A stretch of DNA of 64,000 nt from Oceanicaulis sp. BBD 1991-10. GTDB taxonomy: Bacteria > Pseudomonadota > Alphaproteobacteria > Caulobacterales > Maricaulaceae. This document shows, in pieces, positions 1 to 8,755 of the stretch (position 1 is the stretch's first letter; every line of letters starts with the position of its first letter). The notes below the pieces were generated by a model, which was given only the letters and a program-made list of their open reading frames with translations, was not told the origin of the DNA and did not search any database. The stretch is taken from positions 1-64,000 of the forward strand of contig LYSW01000025.1 of NCBI GenBank assembly GCA_001657295.1, written 5' to 3'. The position numbers were made by a program, and so were the translations under genes.

Positions 1-94
1 CTGGAGCGGCAAAGAGCGCGGGTCTTAGACGATTTTGCCGCGCCGCAAAAGCCGAAGCATTGTTCTTCGCCGCGCCTTCATTAGGCTCGCCGCC

Positions 95-1306
95 ATGACC
101 GATGCGCCCCGTCCCAACGATGTCCGCGCGCGCATTCCGCGCCGCAAGGATGACGACCACTCCCACGCCGCCGCAAAGGCGCGCCGCTTATTCCTTCAAG
201 AGCGCACGGGCGCAGTGCTGGACCATGTCGGACGCGCCACCCTCGAGCCAGCGCTGACTGCGGGCAATATCGAGAATTATATCGGCGCCGCCCAGGTCCC
301 CATCGGCGTCGCCGGCCCCCTGCGGGTGCGCGGCGAGCATATCGAAGACGAAGATGTCTATGTGCCGCTGGCGACCACCGAAGGCACGCTGGTGGCGAGC
401 TATAATCGCGGCATGCGCATCCTCAGCGAAGCGGGCGGGGTGAAGACCACGATCGTTGAGCGCCATATGCAGCGCGCGCCGGTTTTCCACTTCGACGATG
501 CGCGCGGCGCGCGGGCGTTCAAAGTCTGGCTGGACGCCAATATGGCGGGTGTGCGCAAGGCGGCGGAAGCGAGTTCGTCGGTCGTCAAGCTCTCCCACGC
601 GGACACCTACGCCGTCGGGCCGATGCTGCATGTGCGCTTCAACTTCGAAACCGGCGACGCAGCCGGTCAGAACATGGCCGGAAAGGCGGGGCTGGCGGCT
701 TGCGAATGGATCGCGGCCCAATATCCCGGCGGGGCGCGCTACACCCTGTCCGGGGCCATGGACACGGATAAAAAACACTCCCAGCTCAACATGCTGCAAT
801 CCCGCGGCGCCCGTGTGATCGCCGAGGCGCGCATTCCCGACGCCCTGCTGCAGGAACGGGTCGGCGCGTCCGCGGCCCAGCTCTTCCGGGCACGGCTGAA
901 TTCCTTCACCGGGTCCGTGCTGGCGGGTTCAGCCAATAACGGCTTTCACGCGGCCAACGCCCTCGCCGCGCTGTTCATCGCGACGGGACAGGACGCGGCC
1001 AACATCGCCGAAAGCCATGCGGCGGTGACCTATGTGCGGCTGGAGGAGGATCCGGAGACCGGCGCGCCGAGCTATTACTGGTCGATCACCCTTCCCGCCT
1101 TGATCGTGGCGACCTTCGGCGGCGGCACCGGGCTGCCGACCCAGAGCGAATGCCTGGAGTTGTTGGGCTGCCGCGGCGCCGGCAAGGTCGGCCGCTTCAT
1201 CGAGATCTGCGCCGCGACCGTGCTGGCCGGGGAGGTCTCGCTGGCCGGCGCGGTGGTCGCAGGCGACTGGGTGGAGAGCCACGAAAAGCTCGGGCGGAAC
1301 CGTTAG
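95..1306 (+). CDS. hydroxymethylglutaryl-CoA reductase (class I-like)
   Basis: The product would reduce HMG-CoA to mevalonate with NAD(P)H, the committed step of the mevalonate isoprenoid route. Seen: the substrate-loop sequence NYIGAAQVPIGVAGPL, then PLATTEGTLVAS with the catalytic Glu at about 96, the cofactor segment TGDAAGQNM, the catalytic Lys in DTDKKHSQLN (about 226), the Asp in ATGQDAAN (about 300) and a C-terminal His in ESHEKLGRN (about 396), so the full class I catalytic set is present. The 403-residue length fits a soluble bacterial form with no membrane anchor. I chose ATG 95; an in-frame TTG at 35 would add 20 basic residues unlike the family. No other mevalonate gene lies nearby. 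Most alphaproteobacteria use the MEP route instead, so the role here is uncertain although the family is clear. Confidence 0.85.
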   Translation: MTDAPRPNDVRARIPRRKDDDHSHAAAKARRLFLQERTGAVLDHVGRATLEPALTAGNIENYIGAAQVPIGVAGPLRVRGEHIEDEDVYVPLATTEGTLVASYNRGMRILSEAGGVKTTIVERHMQRAPVFHFDDARGARAFKVWLDANMAGVRKAAEASSSVVKLSHADTYAVGPMLHVRFNFETGDAAGQNMAGKAGLAACEWIAAQYPGGARYTLSGAMDTDKKHSQLNMLQSRGARVIAEARIPDALLQERVGASAAQLFRARLNSFTGSVLAGSANNGFHAANALAALFIATGQDAANIAESHAAVTYVRLEEDPETGAPSYYWSITLPALIVATFGGGTGLPTQSECLELLGCRGAGKVGRFIEICAATVLAGEVSLAGAVVAGDWVESHEKLGRNR

Positions 1307-1309
1307 CGG

Positions 1310-1858
1310 CTAGCCCCCCGGGGCTTCAAGCACATCGCCGGTTTCAGGATTGACCAGACGCGGCGGCGCGTCCCCTGCTCGGAGGCCGGCCCAGACCACA
1401 AGCCCCAGCATGGCGACCAGCATCGCCATCGCGCCAATCATCATACGGCGCATCAGCGTGCCGCCCACGACGGCAGGCGATGTCGCGTCAGGCGCGCTGT
1501 GCGAGGGCTCCGCGGACGAATCCGGCGCGGCGTGCTGATCACCAGCGACGCCGGCTGGTATGATCGTAACGTCCGCAGACAGGACGTAGCGCCGGTCGGG
1601 CAGGGTGCGCACCAGCTCCGAACCGACGGCTGCGCGCAGAAGCGATACCCGCTTTCGGATGGTCTCGTCGGTGACATGATCGCGCCGCCAGACCGTGCGG
1701 GCGAGCTGATCGGCATCCAGCGCATCCGGCGCAGCTTCAACGAGAGCGGTCATAAACGCCAGCGTGAGACCCTTGATGTCACGCGTCTCCCCATCGCGAC
1801 GCACGGTTCCAGACACGGTGTCAAGATCGAGCGCTCCGACGCGATACAACATGGCCAC
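1310..1858 (-). CDS. membrane-anchored winged-helix transcriptional regulator
   Basis: The 182-residue protein starts with an OmpR/ToxR-type winged helix domain (about 5-97), including the recognition-helix-like stretch TDETIRKRVSLLRAAVG and the wing ending LPDRRYVLSADV. A Pro/Ala/Ser-rich linker follows (about 100-130), then one transmembrane helix (about 139-160) and a short outer tail of about 20 residues. This is the layout of CadC/ToxR-like regulators with a minimal sensor. There is no phospho-acceptor receiver domain. The gene is divergent from the serine hydrolase at 1983, and the 124-bp gap holds four phased TTCAC repeats that are a natural candidate binding site. The signal it senses cannot be read from the sequence. 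It converges with the HMG-CoA reductase gene, leaving 3 bp between stop codons. Confidence 0.75.
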   Translation of the reverse strand: MAMLYRVGALDLDTVSGTVRRDGETRDIKGLTLAFMTALVEAAPDALDADQLARTVWRRDHVTDETIRKRVSLLRAAVGSELVRTLPDRRYVLSADVTIIPAGVAGDQHAAPDSSAEPSHSAPDATSPAVVGGTLMRRMMIGAMAMLVAMLGLVVWAGLRAGDAPPRLVNPETGDVLEAPGG

Positions 1859-1892
1859 CCCCTCTGCTCAGGCCGCGCGAGTTCAAGCATGC

Positions 1893-1927
1893 TTCACGTG
1901 ATTTCACCAGCCTTCACAAGGCTTCAC
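1893..1927. promoter_or_regulatory. four TTCAC direct repeats with a 10-bp period
   Basis: TTCAC occurs at 1893, 1903, 1913 and 1923, each separated by five bases, so all copies face the same side of the helix. A degenerate TTCAA sits at 1882-1886. The array lies between the divergent winged-helix regulator and serine hydrolase genes. OmpR/PhoB-type winged helices are known to bind direct repeats spaced about one helical turn. Assigning this array to the neighbouring regulator is inference. Confidence 0.6.
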
Positions 1928-1982
1928 ACGACATTGGCGGCGGCGGCGCAGTAAGGCGGGGGGCCTCAATCGGAGCCCGCCC

Positions 1983-3635
1983 ATGCTTGCCGCCTGTCTT
2001 ATCGCCCTCGCCATTGCACGACAGCCTTCGCCGGTGCCTGACATCGATCTCGACGCCCAGTTCGCCCCTCTTGTCGAGGGCGCCGCGCCCGGCTTCGCGG
2101 CCGGGATCGTGCGCGAGGGAGTCCTCCTGGCCGAAGGGTATTACGGGTACGCAGAGCTGGAGCATGGCGCCCCGGTGGACGCCGACACCCGCTTTTATGT
2201 CGGGTCGATCTCCAAGCAGTTCACCGCTGCGATCGTGATCCAGCTGGCGATGGACGGCCGGGTTGACCTCGATGCGCCCATCACCAGCTATGTCGATGGC
2301 CTTCATGAGATCTACGCGGATGTGACCGTCCGCCAACTTCTCCATCACACCGGCGGGGTGCGCGAATACACCTCGCTCTTGCTGATCCGCGGCGATGACC
2401 GCCGGCTTCAGGACCGCATGAGTCAGGCCGATGCGATGGCCTTGATCACGCGTCAGCGGGCGCTCGATTTCGAGCCGGGAACCCAGCAGCGCTATTCCTC
2501 CAGCGGCTATGTCCTGCTGGCGGCGATGATCGAAGTGCTGGAGGGCGAACCGTTCGCCGCCGTTGCCGCGCGCCGCCTGTTTGAGCCGCTGGGCATGACG
2601 CGCACGCTGTTTGACTCCGATCACGGCGCGGTGGTCGAAGGGCGCGCCCAAGCCTACCAGCGCGACGGCGAGGCCTGGCGGCGCTGGCTGAAGCATTTCG
2701 ATGTCGTCGGCGATGGGGGACTCCTTACAACTCTGCGCGACATGGCGAAATGGGACCATGAGCTGGCGGGCGGGGCTGTTTTTGGCGAGACCTGGCGCAC
2801 GGCCATGCACACGCGCGGCCGGCTTCGGGACGGCGCCCCGCTCAACACAGGACCCGGCCTGTTCTTCGGTCGCCAGGGAGGGCGGTCGGTGGTCACCCAT
2901 GGCGGGGGCCTCGGCGGCTATATCGCCGATCAGATTCGCTTTCCCGACGAAGGGCTGTCGGTCTACGTCTTCGCGAACCGCAATGACGGCGACGCCTTCC
3001 AGGCCTGGCGTCTAGCCGATCGGGTGGCGCCGCCCATCGACCCGGCAGCGCCGGAGCAACTCGATCTCGGCGCCACCGCCTTTGACGGCGCGCAGGCCTG
3101 GGTCGGAGCCTATTTCAGTGATGACATAAACAATCGCCGTTTCCTGCGATTGAATGCGGCTGGCGGGCTGGACCTCCATGATGGCGGCGATAGGTTCACA
3201 GCCCATTTGCTGCCGCGGGGGCAAGGGCGCTTCGTGACCCATCGGGGCGGCGTTGAGGTCGAGCTCTTTGACCGGGCCATGCGTGTTGACGGCGGACACT
3301 ATCGCTACACGGCCCTAGCCTTTGACAACGCGCCGCCGGCATCGCTGGACGCTCTGGAGCCGCTCACAGGCTGGTATTGCAGCGCCGAATTGGAAGCGCA
3401 GGTCAGCTACACGCTCGAGGACGGTCACTTCGTACAGCGCTATGCACAGGGCCTGCCTGAACGCCTATACCCGGCGCCGGATAATCCGAATGCCGGTTGG
3501 AACGGCGCCCGCCGGGTCTGGACCGGGCTCACCATGGTCCGCTTCGACGCCGAAGCCGGCGAACCCGCCCGTCAGGTGGTGATCGGCGACTTGCGGGTCA
3601 GCGGAGTGACGTTCGAAAGATGCGAAGGCCCTTAG
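1983..3635 (+). CDS. secreted serine hydrolase, beta-lactamase class C / esterase family
   Basis: The 550-residue protein begins with a hydrophobic export signal (about 1-13). The catalytic SxxK tetrad is SISK at 75-78 in VGSISKQFTA. The second motif is YSS at 171-173 in RYSSSGY, where classical enzymes have YxN. The third is HGG at 306-308 in VTHGGGLGGY, replacing KTG. These are features of penicillin-binding-like D-aminopeptidases and EstB-type esterases more than true beta-lactamases. The C-terminal 200 residues form a separate beta-rich domain of the sort appended to such hydrolases. The true substrate, whether an ester, a D-peptide or a peptidoglycan fragment, is not evident. It is probably controlled by the divergent regulator. 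Its stop overlaps the converging DUF2855 gene by 4 bp. Confidence 0.82.
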   Translation: MLAACLIALAIARQPSPVPDIDLDAQFAPLVEGAAPGFAAGIVREGVLLAEGYYGYAELEHGAPVDADTRFYVGSISKQFTAAIVIQLAMDGRVDLDAPITSYVDGLHEIYADVTVRQLLHHTGGVREYTSLLLIRGDDRRLQDRMSQADAMALITRQRALDFEPGTQQRYSSSGYVLLAAMIEVLEGEPFAAVAARRLFEPLGMTRTLFDSDHGAVVEGRAQAYQRDGEAWRRWLKHFDVVGDGGLLTTLRDMAKWDHELAGGAVFGETWRTAMHTRGRLRDGAPLNTGPGLFFGRQGGRSVVTHGGGLGGYIADQIRFPDEGLSVYVFANRNDGDAFQAWRLADRVAPPIDPAAPEQLDLGATAFDGAQAWVGAYFSDDINNRRFLRLNAAGGLDLHDGGDRFTAHLLPRGQGRFVTHRGGVEVELFDRAMRVDGGHYRYTALAFDNAPPASLDALEPLTGWYCSAELEAQVSYTLEDGHFVQRYAQGLPERLYPAPDNPNAGWNGARRVWTGLTMVRFDAEAGEPARQVVIGDLRVSGVTFERCEGP

Positions 3636-4705
3636 GCCTCGACAATCAGCGCGGCCGAGGCCGGCGTTTTGCCGCCCAGGGTGTCGCTATAGGCCTTTAG
3701 ACAGCCCTCCGCGCCCGCCAGGCTCTGCTCCTCGAACAGGCCGTCCACGGCGTCAGCGAAGGCGGTCCAGGCGGCGCCATAGCGCTTGCCGAACTCGGCC
3801 GCGCCCCAGTCCTTCATGCGCTTGGCCACATGGTCGGGTGCGAAGAAGAAGGCGGGCTTGGGTCCGGGCAGATCGCTGGCTGGGGCGCTATCGGTCCAGT
3901 GCGCCGCGCCGACGCGGATATTGGCGATCAAATCGTCTTTAAGCGCGCCGTGGATCGCTCGGTTGGCGTTGGCGTCGCCGGCGAAATCGACGACGAGACG
4001 TTTGGGCTCCGGCTTCAGGTCGTCAAGCTGATCGTAGAGCGTTATCTGATCATAAAAGCCGGTTTTCTCCACGAAGGGCCTGGAGCGATCGGACGTGATC
4101 GCTTCCACGATCACGCCGTCCGGCTTGTCGGCATGGAGCAGTTGGGCCAGCGCCAGCGCCGTCTTGCTCGACGCGCTGGTCAGGCTGATGCAGGCTGCGC
4201 CGCCATAATTCGTGTCGCGTAGATGCAGATCGATCAACCAGCTGGTGATGAAGAGCGGCTGCAACGCCATCTGGAGGCCTTCTCGCTCGGCCCGATAGCC
4301 CGGATCGCCGGCGGTGCGGACATAGCGGTTATAGGCCGCCGGCAGATCAGCGCGGTGCGCCGAGGCGTCGACAAATCCGCCCGGCTTCAGCGCGCTGACC
4401 TCGACGATCAGCTCCGACGCGGCCGGAAAATACCCGTAGATGCGTTCTCCGGCCTCAAGGCCTTCAGCCCGGCTTTCGGAAACGTCGGCGAAGCCCCAGA
4501 CCGGCAGGCGGCCCCCGTCGCGGGCGGGAAAGAAATCCCAATAGCGCATGATCTCGCCGAACACGGCGTAGGTGACGTTGTTTGCGGTCAGCGCAAAGCG
4601 CTTCACGGCGAGGCGCGCCTCGCCCCGGGCCAGCGGCCGGTCGGGCGTTTCGACGATCCTGGCTTTGGTGATGTCGGCCTTGTCGATATTCAGCGCCCAG
4701 CCCAT
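3632..4705 (-). CDS. DUF2855 family protein (MDR-like fold)
   Basis: This 357-residue protein matches the DUF2855 pattern: an N-terminal half like the catalytic domain of medium-chain dehydrogenases (ARGEARLAVKRFALTANNVTYA, then a tryptophan-rich MRYWDFFP segment and WGFADV), followed by a Rossmann-like half (ACISLTSASSKTALALAQLL and KRLVVDFAGD). I do not see the zinc ligands of alcohol dehydrogenases. The family has no established reaction; an NAD(P)H-dependent oxidoreductase is a reasonable guess. It lies on the same strand as PPK2 but 117 bp downstream, behind an inverted-repeat segment, so co-transcription is doubtful. Confidence 0.75.
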   Translation of the reverse strand: MGWALNIDKADITKARIVETPDRPLARGEARLAVKRFALTANNVTYAVFGEIMRYWDFFPARDGGRLPVWGFADVSESRAEGLEAGERIYGYFPAASELIVEVSALKPGGFVDASAHRADLPAAYNRYVRTAGDPGYRAEREGLQMALQPLFITSWLIDLHLRDTNYGGAACISLTSASSKTALALAQLLHADKPDGVIVEAITSDRSRPFVEKTGFYDQITLYDQLDDLKPEPKRLVVDFAGDANANRAIHGALKDDLIANIRVGAAHWTDSAPASDLPGPKPAFFFAPDHVAKRMKDWGAAEFGKRYGAAWTAFADAVDGLFEEQSLAGAEGCLKAYSDTLGGKTPASAALIVEA

Positions 4706-4718
4706 GACAGCCTCCCTT

Positions 4719-4817
4719 ATGTCCGCCCGGCAGGGTTGTTGGGTTTCGCAGGGATGGCAAGAGGCGAGCCTGGATCGTCGATGCCGGCGCCGCCTCCCCG
4801 CAAGCCGGGGCGGACAT
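4719..4817. repeat. intergenic segment with inverted-repeat ends
   Basis: Arms at 4719-4730 (ATGTCCGCCCGG) and 4805-4817 (CCGGGGCGGACAT) are inverted copies of each other apart from one extra base. They enclose about 75 bp that also carry a shorter GC-rich hairpin (CCCCG, five bases, CGGGG) at the right end. The unit fills almost the whole gap between PPK2 and the DUF2855 gene. It could be a terminator for PPK2 or a small REP/MITE-like dispersed element. No second full copy is evident in this window. Confidence 0.4.
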
Positions 4818-4822
4818 CTAAA

Positions 4823-5599
4823 TCACCGCTCCAGGAAATCGCTCGGCCGGTCGCCGTTACGCCAAAGGCGCAGAATGGTTTTGTCCGCCGGATCGATGGC
4901 TTCGGGCAGGCCCCTGGAGGGCACGCTGGCGAGGATGTCGCGAATGATCTCCAGGCGCGCGCGGCGCTTGTCGTCGGCGCGCACCACACGCCATGGGACG
5001 GGATCGCCGGTGCTGGCCAGCATCGCGTCTCTGGCCTCGGTATAGGCGTCGAACTTAGCCAGCGCGACATTATCGACCGGCGAGATCTTCCACTGTTTCA
5101 AAGGATTGGTTCGCCGGTCCTCCAGCCGCGCCGCCTGCTCGGCGCGGGAGATGTCGAGATAATATTTGAGAAGGATCAGACCCTCATCAATCAGCAGCCG
5201 CTCGAAAGCGCCCACATCCGTGAGAAATCGCGCGTATTCCGCCGGCGTGCAAAAGCCCATCACCTGCTCGACGCCGGCGCGATTATACCAGGATCGATTG
5301 AACAGCACGAATTCGCCGGCCGCCGGCAGGTGCGGGACCCAGCGCTGGAAATACCAGGTGGAACGGTCGCGCTCGGTCGGCTTGCCGAGCGCCACCACGC
5401 GAGTCTCCCGGGGCGATTGATGCTCGATGATGCGCTTGATCGCGCTGTCTTTGCCGGCGCTGTCGCGGCCTTCAAAAATCACCAGGAGCCGCCGGTCTTC
5501 CTCGATCAATTGCCGCTGCAAGGCGGCGAGCCCGATCTGAAGCCCGTAGAGCTGGTCTTTGTACGCATCTTTGTCCATGGCCCGCAGATTGGCGCGCAT
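4823..5599 (-). CDS. ppk2: polyphosphate kinase 2 (PPK2)
   Basis: The 258-residue protein transfers phosphate between polyphosphate and nucleoside phosphates. Seen: Walker A GRDSAGKDS at 44-52 inside FEGRDSAGKDSAIKRI, then the family lid/Walker B block NRSWYNRAGVEQVMGF (about 101-116), and the typical LKYYLDIS and NPLKQWKISPVD segments. One domain of this length fits single-domain class I or III PPK2; the nucleotide preference cannot be read by eye. The start could also be the internal ATG seven residues in (5578). It is divergent from the DUF1254 gene at 5662, with 62 bp between them. Confidence 0.88.
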   Translation of the reverse strand: MRANLRAMDKDAYKDQLYGLQIGLAALQRQLIEEDRRLLVIFEGRDSAGKDSAIKRIIEHQSPRETRVVALGKPTERDRSTWYFQRWVPHLPAAGEFVLFNRSWYNRAGVEQVMGFCTPAEYARFLTDVGAFERLLIDEGLILLKYYLDISRAEQAARLEDRRTNPLKQWKISPVDNVALAKFDAYTEARDAMLASTGDPVPWRVVRADDKRRARLEIIRDILASVPSRGLPEAIDPADKTILRLWRNGDRPSDFLER

Positions 5600-5661
5600 C
5601 GGGGCGCAAAGTCGAGCCTTGCGCTTGCGTTCACCGCCGCTTCTGCGCCACGGTCCCGATC

Positions 5662-7080
5662 ATGCAAAGATGGGTTTTTCCAGTTGTCGTCATCGTGACT
5701 TTCGCGGCGTTCGCGGCGGTGTCGTGGGGACATTGGACACGCAATCCGGACGATCTTTCCCTGCGGGAGCTCGGTGAAGCGGCCGGCGAAGCTTATATCT
5801 ACGCCTATCCGCTGCTGGTGATGGATCAGACGCGCGCGGCCATGCTCGCCGCGCCAGAAACGCAAGACCGTCCCAGTTTCACCATCAACAGGCTCAGCCA
5901 TATCCGCCGTCCGCCACGCTATGGTGAAGAGGCGGTGGTGCGGCCCAGCCTGGACACGCTCTACTCCATCGCCTGGCTGGACCTCAGCGAAGGCCCGGTC
6001 ATCCTGCGCTGGCCGGAAATGGGCGAGCGCTACTGGCTGTTTCAGGTGATGGACGCCTGGACCGACGTCGCCGGCGCCCCCGGAACGCGGACCCGAGGCT
6101 CAGGCCCCGGCGCCGCGATGATTTCCGGTCCGGGCTGGGACGGACCGGCTCTGCCGGGCATGGCCCATATCGGCGTGGACACCAATATGGCCTGGATCAT
6201 CGGCCGCATCGAAGTCAGCCCGGACCAGGCGGACCTCAGGGCGGCGGGCGCGCTGCAGGATCAGTTCTTATTGAGCGGGCCGGACATCAGCGCCGCGCCG
6301 GCGACGCCGCCGGCGCTGGGCGAGCGGCCGCCTGAGGTGGTTGCGGCGCTGGGCGCAGACGAAGTCGTTGAACGCCTCTTGCGCCTGATCGCCGAGAATC
6401 CGCCGCGCGCAACCGACGGCGCGATGGCGGCGCATCTAAGGGCGCTGGGCGTTGGACCGGGCGCAAGCTCGGCGGACCAGACCGGCTGGGTTGCGGAATG
6501 GGCGATCGGCCGCGGCGTCGAAGTCGCGCGCCAGCGGCTTGTCGACGGCGTCGCCGAACGGCCCTACGGGCCGACCGGCTGGCGGACTTTGCGCGCCGGC
6601 GTCGGTGACTACGGAGCCAATTACGGCTTGCGCGCCGGGGTGGCTCTGATGGGCTTGGGCGCCAATCTGCCGGAGGACGCGATCTACCCGACGACGGATC
6701 GCGACGCGGACGGGTCGCTCCTCTCCGGGAACAATACGTATCGGATACGGTTTGAGCCGCACGCCTTGCCGCCCACGGGCGCGTTCTGGTCGATCACGGC
6801 CTATGATGCGTCGGGATTCCTGCTTGAGTCGGACCGCCATGCGATCACTGACCGGGACCCGCTCGTCCGGGACGGCGACGGCGGTCTGACGCTGACGATC
6901 GGGCGAAGGCCGCTCAATAACGCGTCCGTCGAAAACCATCTGCCAACGCCCTCCGGGGAGCCGTTCCAGCTCACCGCCCGGCTGTACCTGCCCGATGAGT
7001 CGATGCTCAGCGGCGAATGGCGGATGCCGCCCGTGGAGCGGATTTCCTTGGCCGAAACAGACCCGGGGAGCGCGCGCTAG
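5662..7080 (+). CDS. DUF1254/DUF1214 domain envelope protein
   Basis: The 472-residue protein has an N-terminal hydrophobic segment (about 4-22) that could be a signal peptide or anchor. DUF1254 follows, with GEAYIYAYPLLVMDQTR and RPSLDTLYSIAWLDL, and then a C-terminal DUF1214 domain with NTYRIRFEPHALPPTGAFWSITAYD and YGANYGLRA. These paired domains are widespread in proteobacteria and their biochemical role is unsettled. The protein probably acts in the periplasm. It converges with the monooxygenase gene, whose stop codon begins 3 bp after this one ends. Confidence 0.8.
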   Translation: MQRWVFPVVVIVTFAAFAAVSWGHWTRNPDDLSLRELGEAAGEAYIYAYPLLVMDQTRAAMLAAPETQDRPSFTINRLSHIRRPPRYGEEAVVRPSLDTLYSIAWLDLSEGPVILRWPEMGERYWLFQVMDAWTDVAGAPGTRTRGSGPGAAMISGPGWDGPALPGMAHIGVDTNMAWIIGRIEVSPDQADLRAAGALQDQFLLSGPDISAAPATPPALGERPPEVVAALGADEVVERLLRLIAENPPRATDGAMAAHLRALGVGPGASSADQTGWVAEWAIGRGVEVARQRLVDGVAERPYGPTGWRTLRAGVGDYGANYGLRAGVALMGLGANLPEDAIYPTTDRDADGSLLSGNNTYRIRFEPHALPPTGAFWSITAYDASGFLLESDRHAITDRDPLVRDGDGGLTLTIGRRPLNNASVENHLPTPSGEPFQLTARLYLPDESMLSGEWRMPPVERISLAETDPGSAR

Positions 7081-7082
7081 CC

Positions 7083-8600
7083 CTATTCCGCGGCTGCGGC
7101 CACGGCCTCCGGCTCCGCCAATCGCGCCCGGTCGCCGGCGACACCAAAGCGGATATGACCATCTTCCAGCCTGCCGTAGCGGATGGTGATCATGTCCATC
7201 ACATAATTCTGATAGGTCTTCCACGGCGCGACGGTCCCCTGGCGCGGCAGGCTCGGCAGCGCGCGCTGGACATAGCCGGACGAGAAATCCAGCAGGTCCT
7301 GGGTCGCCAGATCGGCCGGCGCTTCCGGCACCGCGTAGTCCGTGCCGGTTGCAGCCATATGGTTGAGCATGCGGCAGACCCGCTCGCAGGTCAGGTCGAT
7401 CTTCAAGGTCCAGCTGGCGTTGGTGTAGCCGAATGCGATCACCGCGTTGGGAATGCCCGACAGCATCATGCCGCGATAAGTCACGTGGTCGGGCGGATTG
7501 ATCACGGCGCCGTCGACCGCGATCTCCATCCCGCCGCCGATCTGCATGGACAGGCCGGTGGCCGGGATGATCAGGTCGGCGTCCAGATGCTCGCCGGATT
7601 TGAGGACGATCCCCGTCTCGTCAAAGCGCTCGACATGGTCGGTGGCCATGCTGGCCTTGCCCGACCGCAAAGCGGCGAAGAAATCTCCGTCCGGCGCCAG
7701 GCAGAAGCGCTGGTCCCAGGGGTCGTAGGGCGGCGAGAAATGCGTCTCGACGTCGAAGTCGTCGCCGAGCTCCTTGCGGATCTCCTTGAGCACGCCCTTG
7801 CGCACCATGTCCGGCCGCCAGCGGGCCAGGTTGAAAAAGAACATGCCGGTCAACACGTTGCGCACCCGGGTCAGCGTGTAGGCGAGCCGTGTCGGCAGCA
7901 TTTTCTGAAGAAAATCCGCCAGCCCGTCGCGCGAGGGGCGCGCCGCGATATAGCTGGGCGAGCGCTGGAGCATGGTGACATGGGCGGCGGTCTCCGCCAT
8001 CGCCGGCACAAGGGTCACGGCGGTCGCGCCGGAACCGATAATCACCACCTTCTTGCCGGCATAATCATAGTCTTCCGACCAGAGCTGCGGGTGGATGATA
8101 TCGCCCCTGAAGGTCTCCATGCCGGGGAAGTCGGGCAGATAGCCGGCCTCGTAGCGATAATAGCCTGAGCACAGCATCAAAAAGCGCGCCCGCCAGATCT
8201 GGGTCTCGTCGCCGTGCTGAGCGGTGATGGTCCAGCGCGCGCTCTGCGTGTCCCAATTCACGGCCGTGACGCGCGTCCGGAACTGGATTCGTTCGGTGAT
8301 GCCGGATTCATCCGCGGTCGCGCGCACATAATTGCGGATCGCCGGGCCGTCGGCGAACACCTTGCCGTCCACCCAGGGCCGGAAATTATAGCCGAAGGTG
8401 TACATGTCGCTGTCCGAGCGGATGCCGGGATAGCGGAACAGGTCCCAAGTCCCGCCCAGGTCGGCCCGGGCCTCCAAAATCGCGAAGCTGCGGCCTGGGG
8501 ATTTGTCTTGAAGATGCCAGGCGGCCCCGACGCCGGACAGACCGGCGCCCACGATCAGCACGTCCAGATCCTCGCTCGGGCGAAGTCCCGATGCAGTCAT
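7083..8600 (-). CDS. flavin-containing Baeyer-Villiger-type monooxygenase
   Basis: The 505-residue enzyme has an FAD Rossmann motif GAGLSG (18-23), the flavin-site block LGGTWDLFRYPGIRSDSD, a second dinucleotide fold VVIIGSGATAV for NADPH, and between them FRGDIIHPQLW (164-174), which fits the Baeyer-Villiger fingerprint FxGxxxHxxxW exactly. Such enzymes insert oxygen next to a ketone carbonyl to give an ester or lactone. The upstream same-strand carboxylesterase gene could hydrolyse the product, suggesting a ketone-degradation pair. The 155-bp gap contains a perfect 27-bp interrupted palindrome, a likely operator. The natural ketone is unknown. Confidence 0.88.
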   Translation of the reverse strand: MTASGLRPSEDLDVLIVGAGLSGVGAAWHLQDKSPGRSFAILEARADLGGTWDLFRYPGIRSDSDMYTFGYNFRPWVDGKVFADGPAIRNYVRATADESGITERIQFRTRVTAVNWDTQSARWTITAQHGDETQIWRARFLMLCSGYYRYEAGYLPDFPGMETFRGDIIHPQLWSEDYDYAGKKVVIIGSGATAVTLVPAMAETAAHVTMLQRSPSYIAARPSRDGLADFLQKMLPTRLAYTLTRVRNVLTGMFFFNLARWRPDMVRKGVLKEIRKELGDDFDVETHFSPPYDPWDQRFCLAPDGDFFAALRSGKASMATDHVERFDETGIVLKSGEHLDADLIIPATGLSMQIGGGMEIAVDGAVINPPDHVTYRGMMLSGIPNAVIAFGYTNASWTLKIDLTCERVCRMLNHMAATGTDYAVPEAPADLATQDLLDFSSGYVQRALPSLPRQGTVAPWKTYQNYVMDMITIRYGRLEDGHIRFGVAGDRARLAEPEAVAAAAE

Positions 8601-8637
8601 GATCCCTACCCGTCCCGGTTATCTTCTATGTCATGGC

Positions 8638-8664
8638 GGTGAAGTGAACACCGTTCACTTCACC
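8638..8664. promoter_or_regulatory. perfect 12-bp inverted repeat, candidate repressor operator
   Basis: The arm GGTGAAGTGAAC (8638-8649) is followed by three bases and its exact complement GTTCACTTCACC (8653-8664). The site is 38 bp upstream of the monooxygenase ATG, where it could cover the promoter or 5' leader. The size and symmetry resemble TetR-family operators. No TetR gene is adjacent; the nearest is at 22.9 kb. Confidence 0.65.
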
Positions 8665-8755
8665 AAGGCAAGGCGGCGGACCGCGCCGATTCCGGCGCCG
8701 GCGATCTATCCGCAGGATACCCGGTCTCCAGCGCCGAGCCGCCAAGCTGAGTTAT

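Noticed and set aside
1983-3635. True class C beta-lactamase
   Set aside because: The second and third motifs are YSS and HGG, not YxN and KTG, and a large C-terminal domain is present, so esterase or peptidase activity is more likely.
7017-8168. 383-codon plus-strand frame opposite the monooxygenase
   Set aside because: Shadow frame: the composition is biased and the opposite strand carries intact FAD and Baeyer-Villiger motifs.
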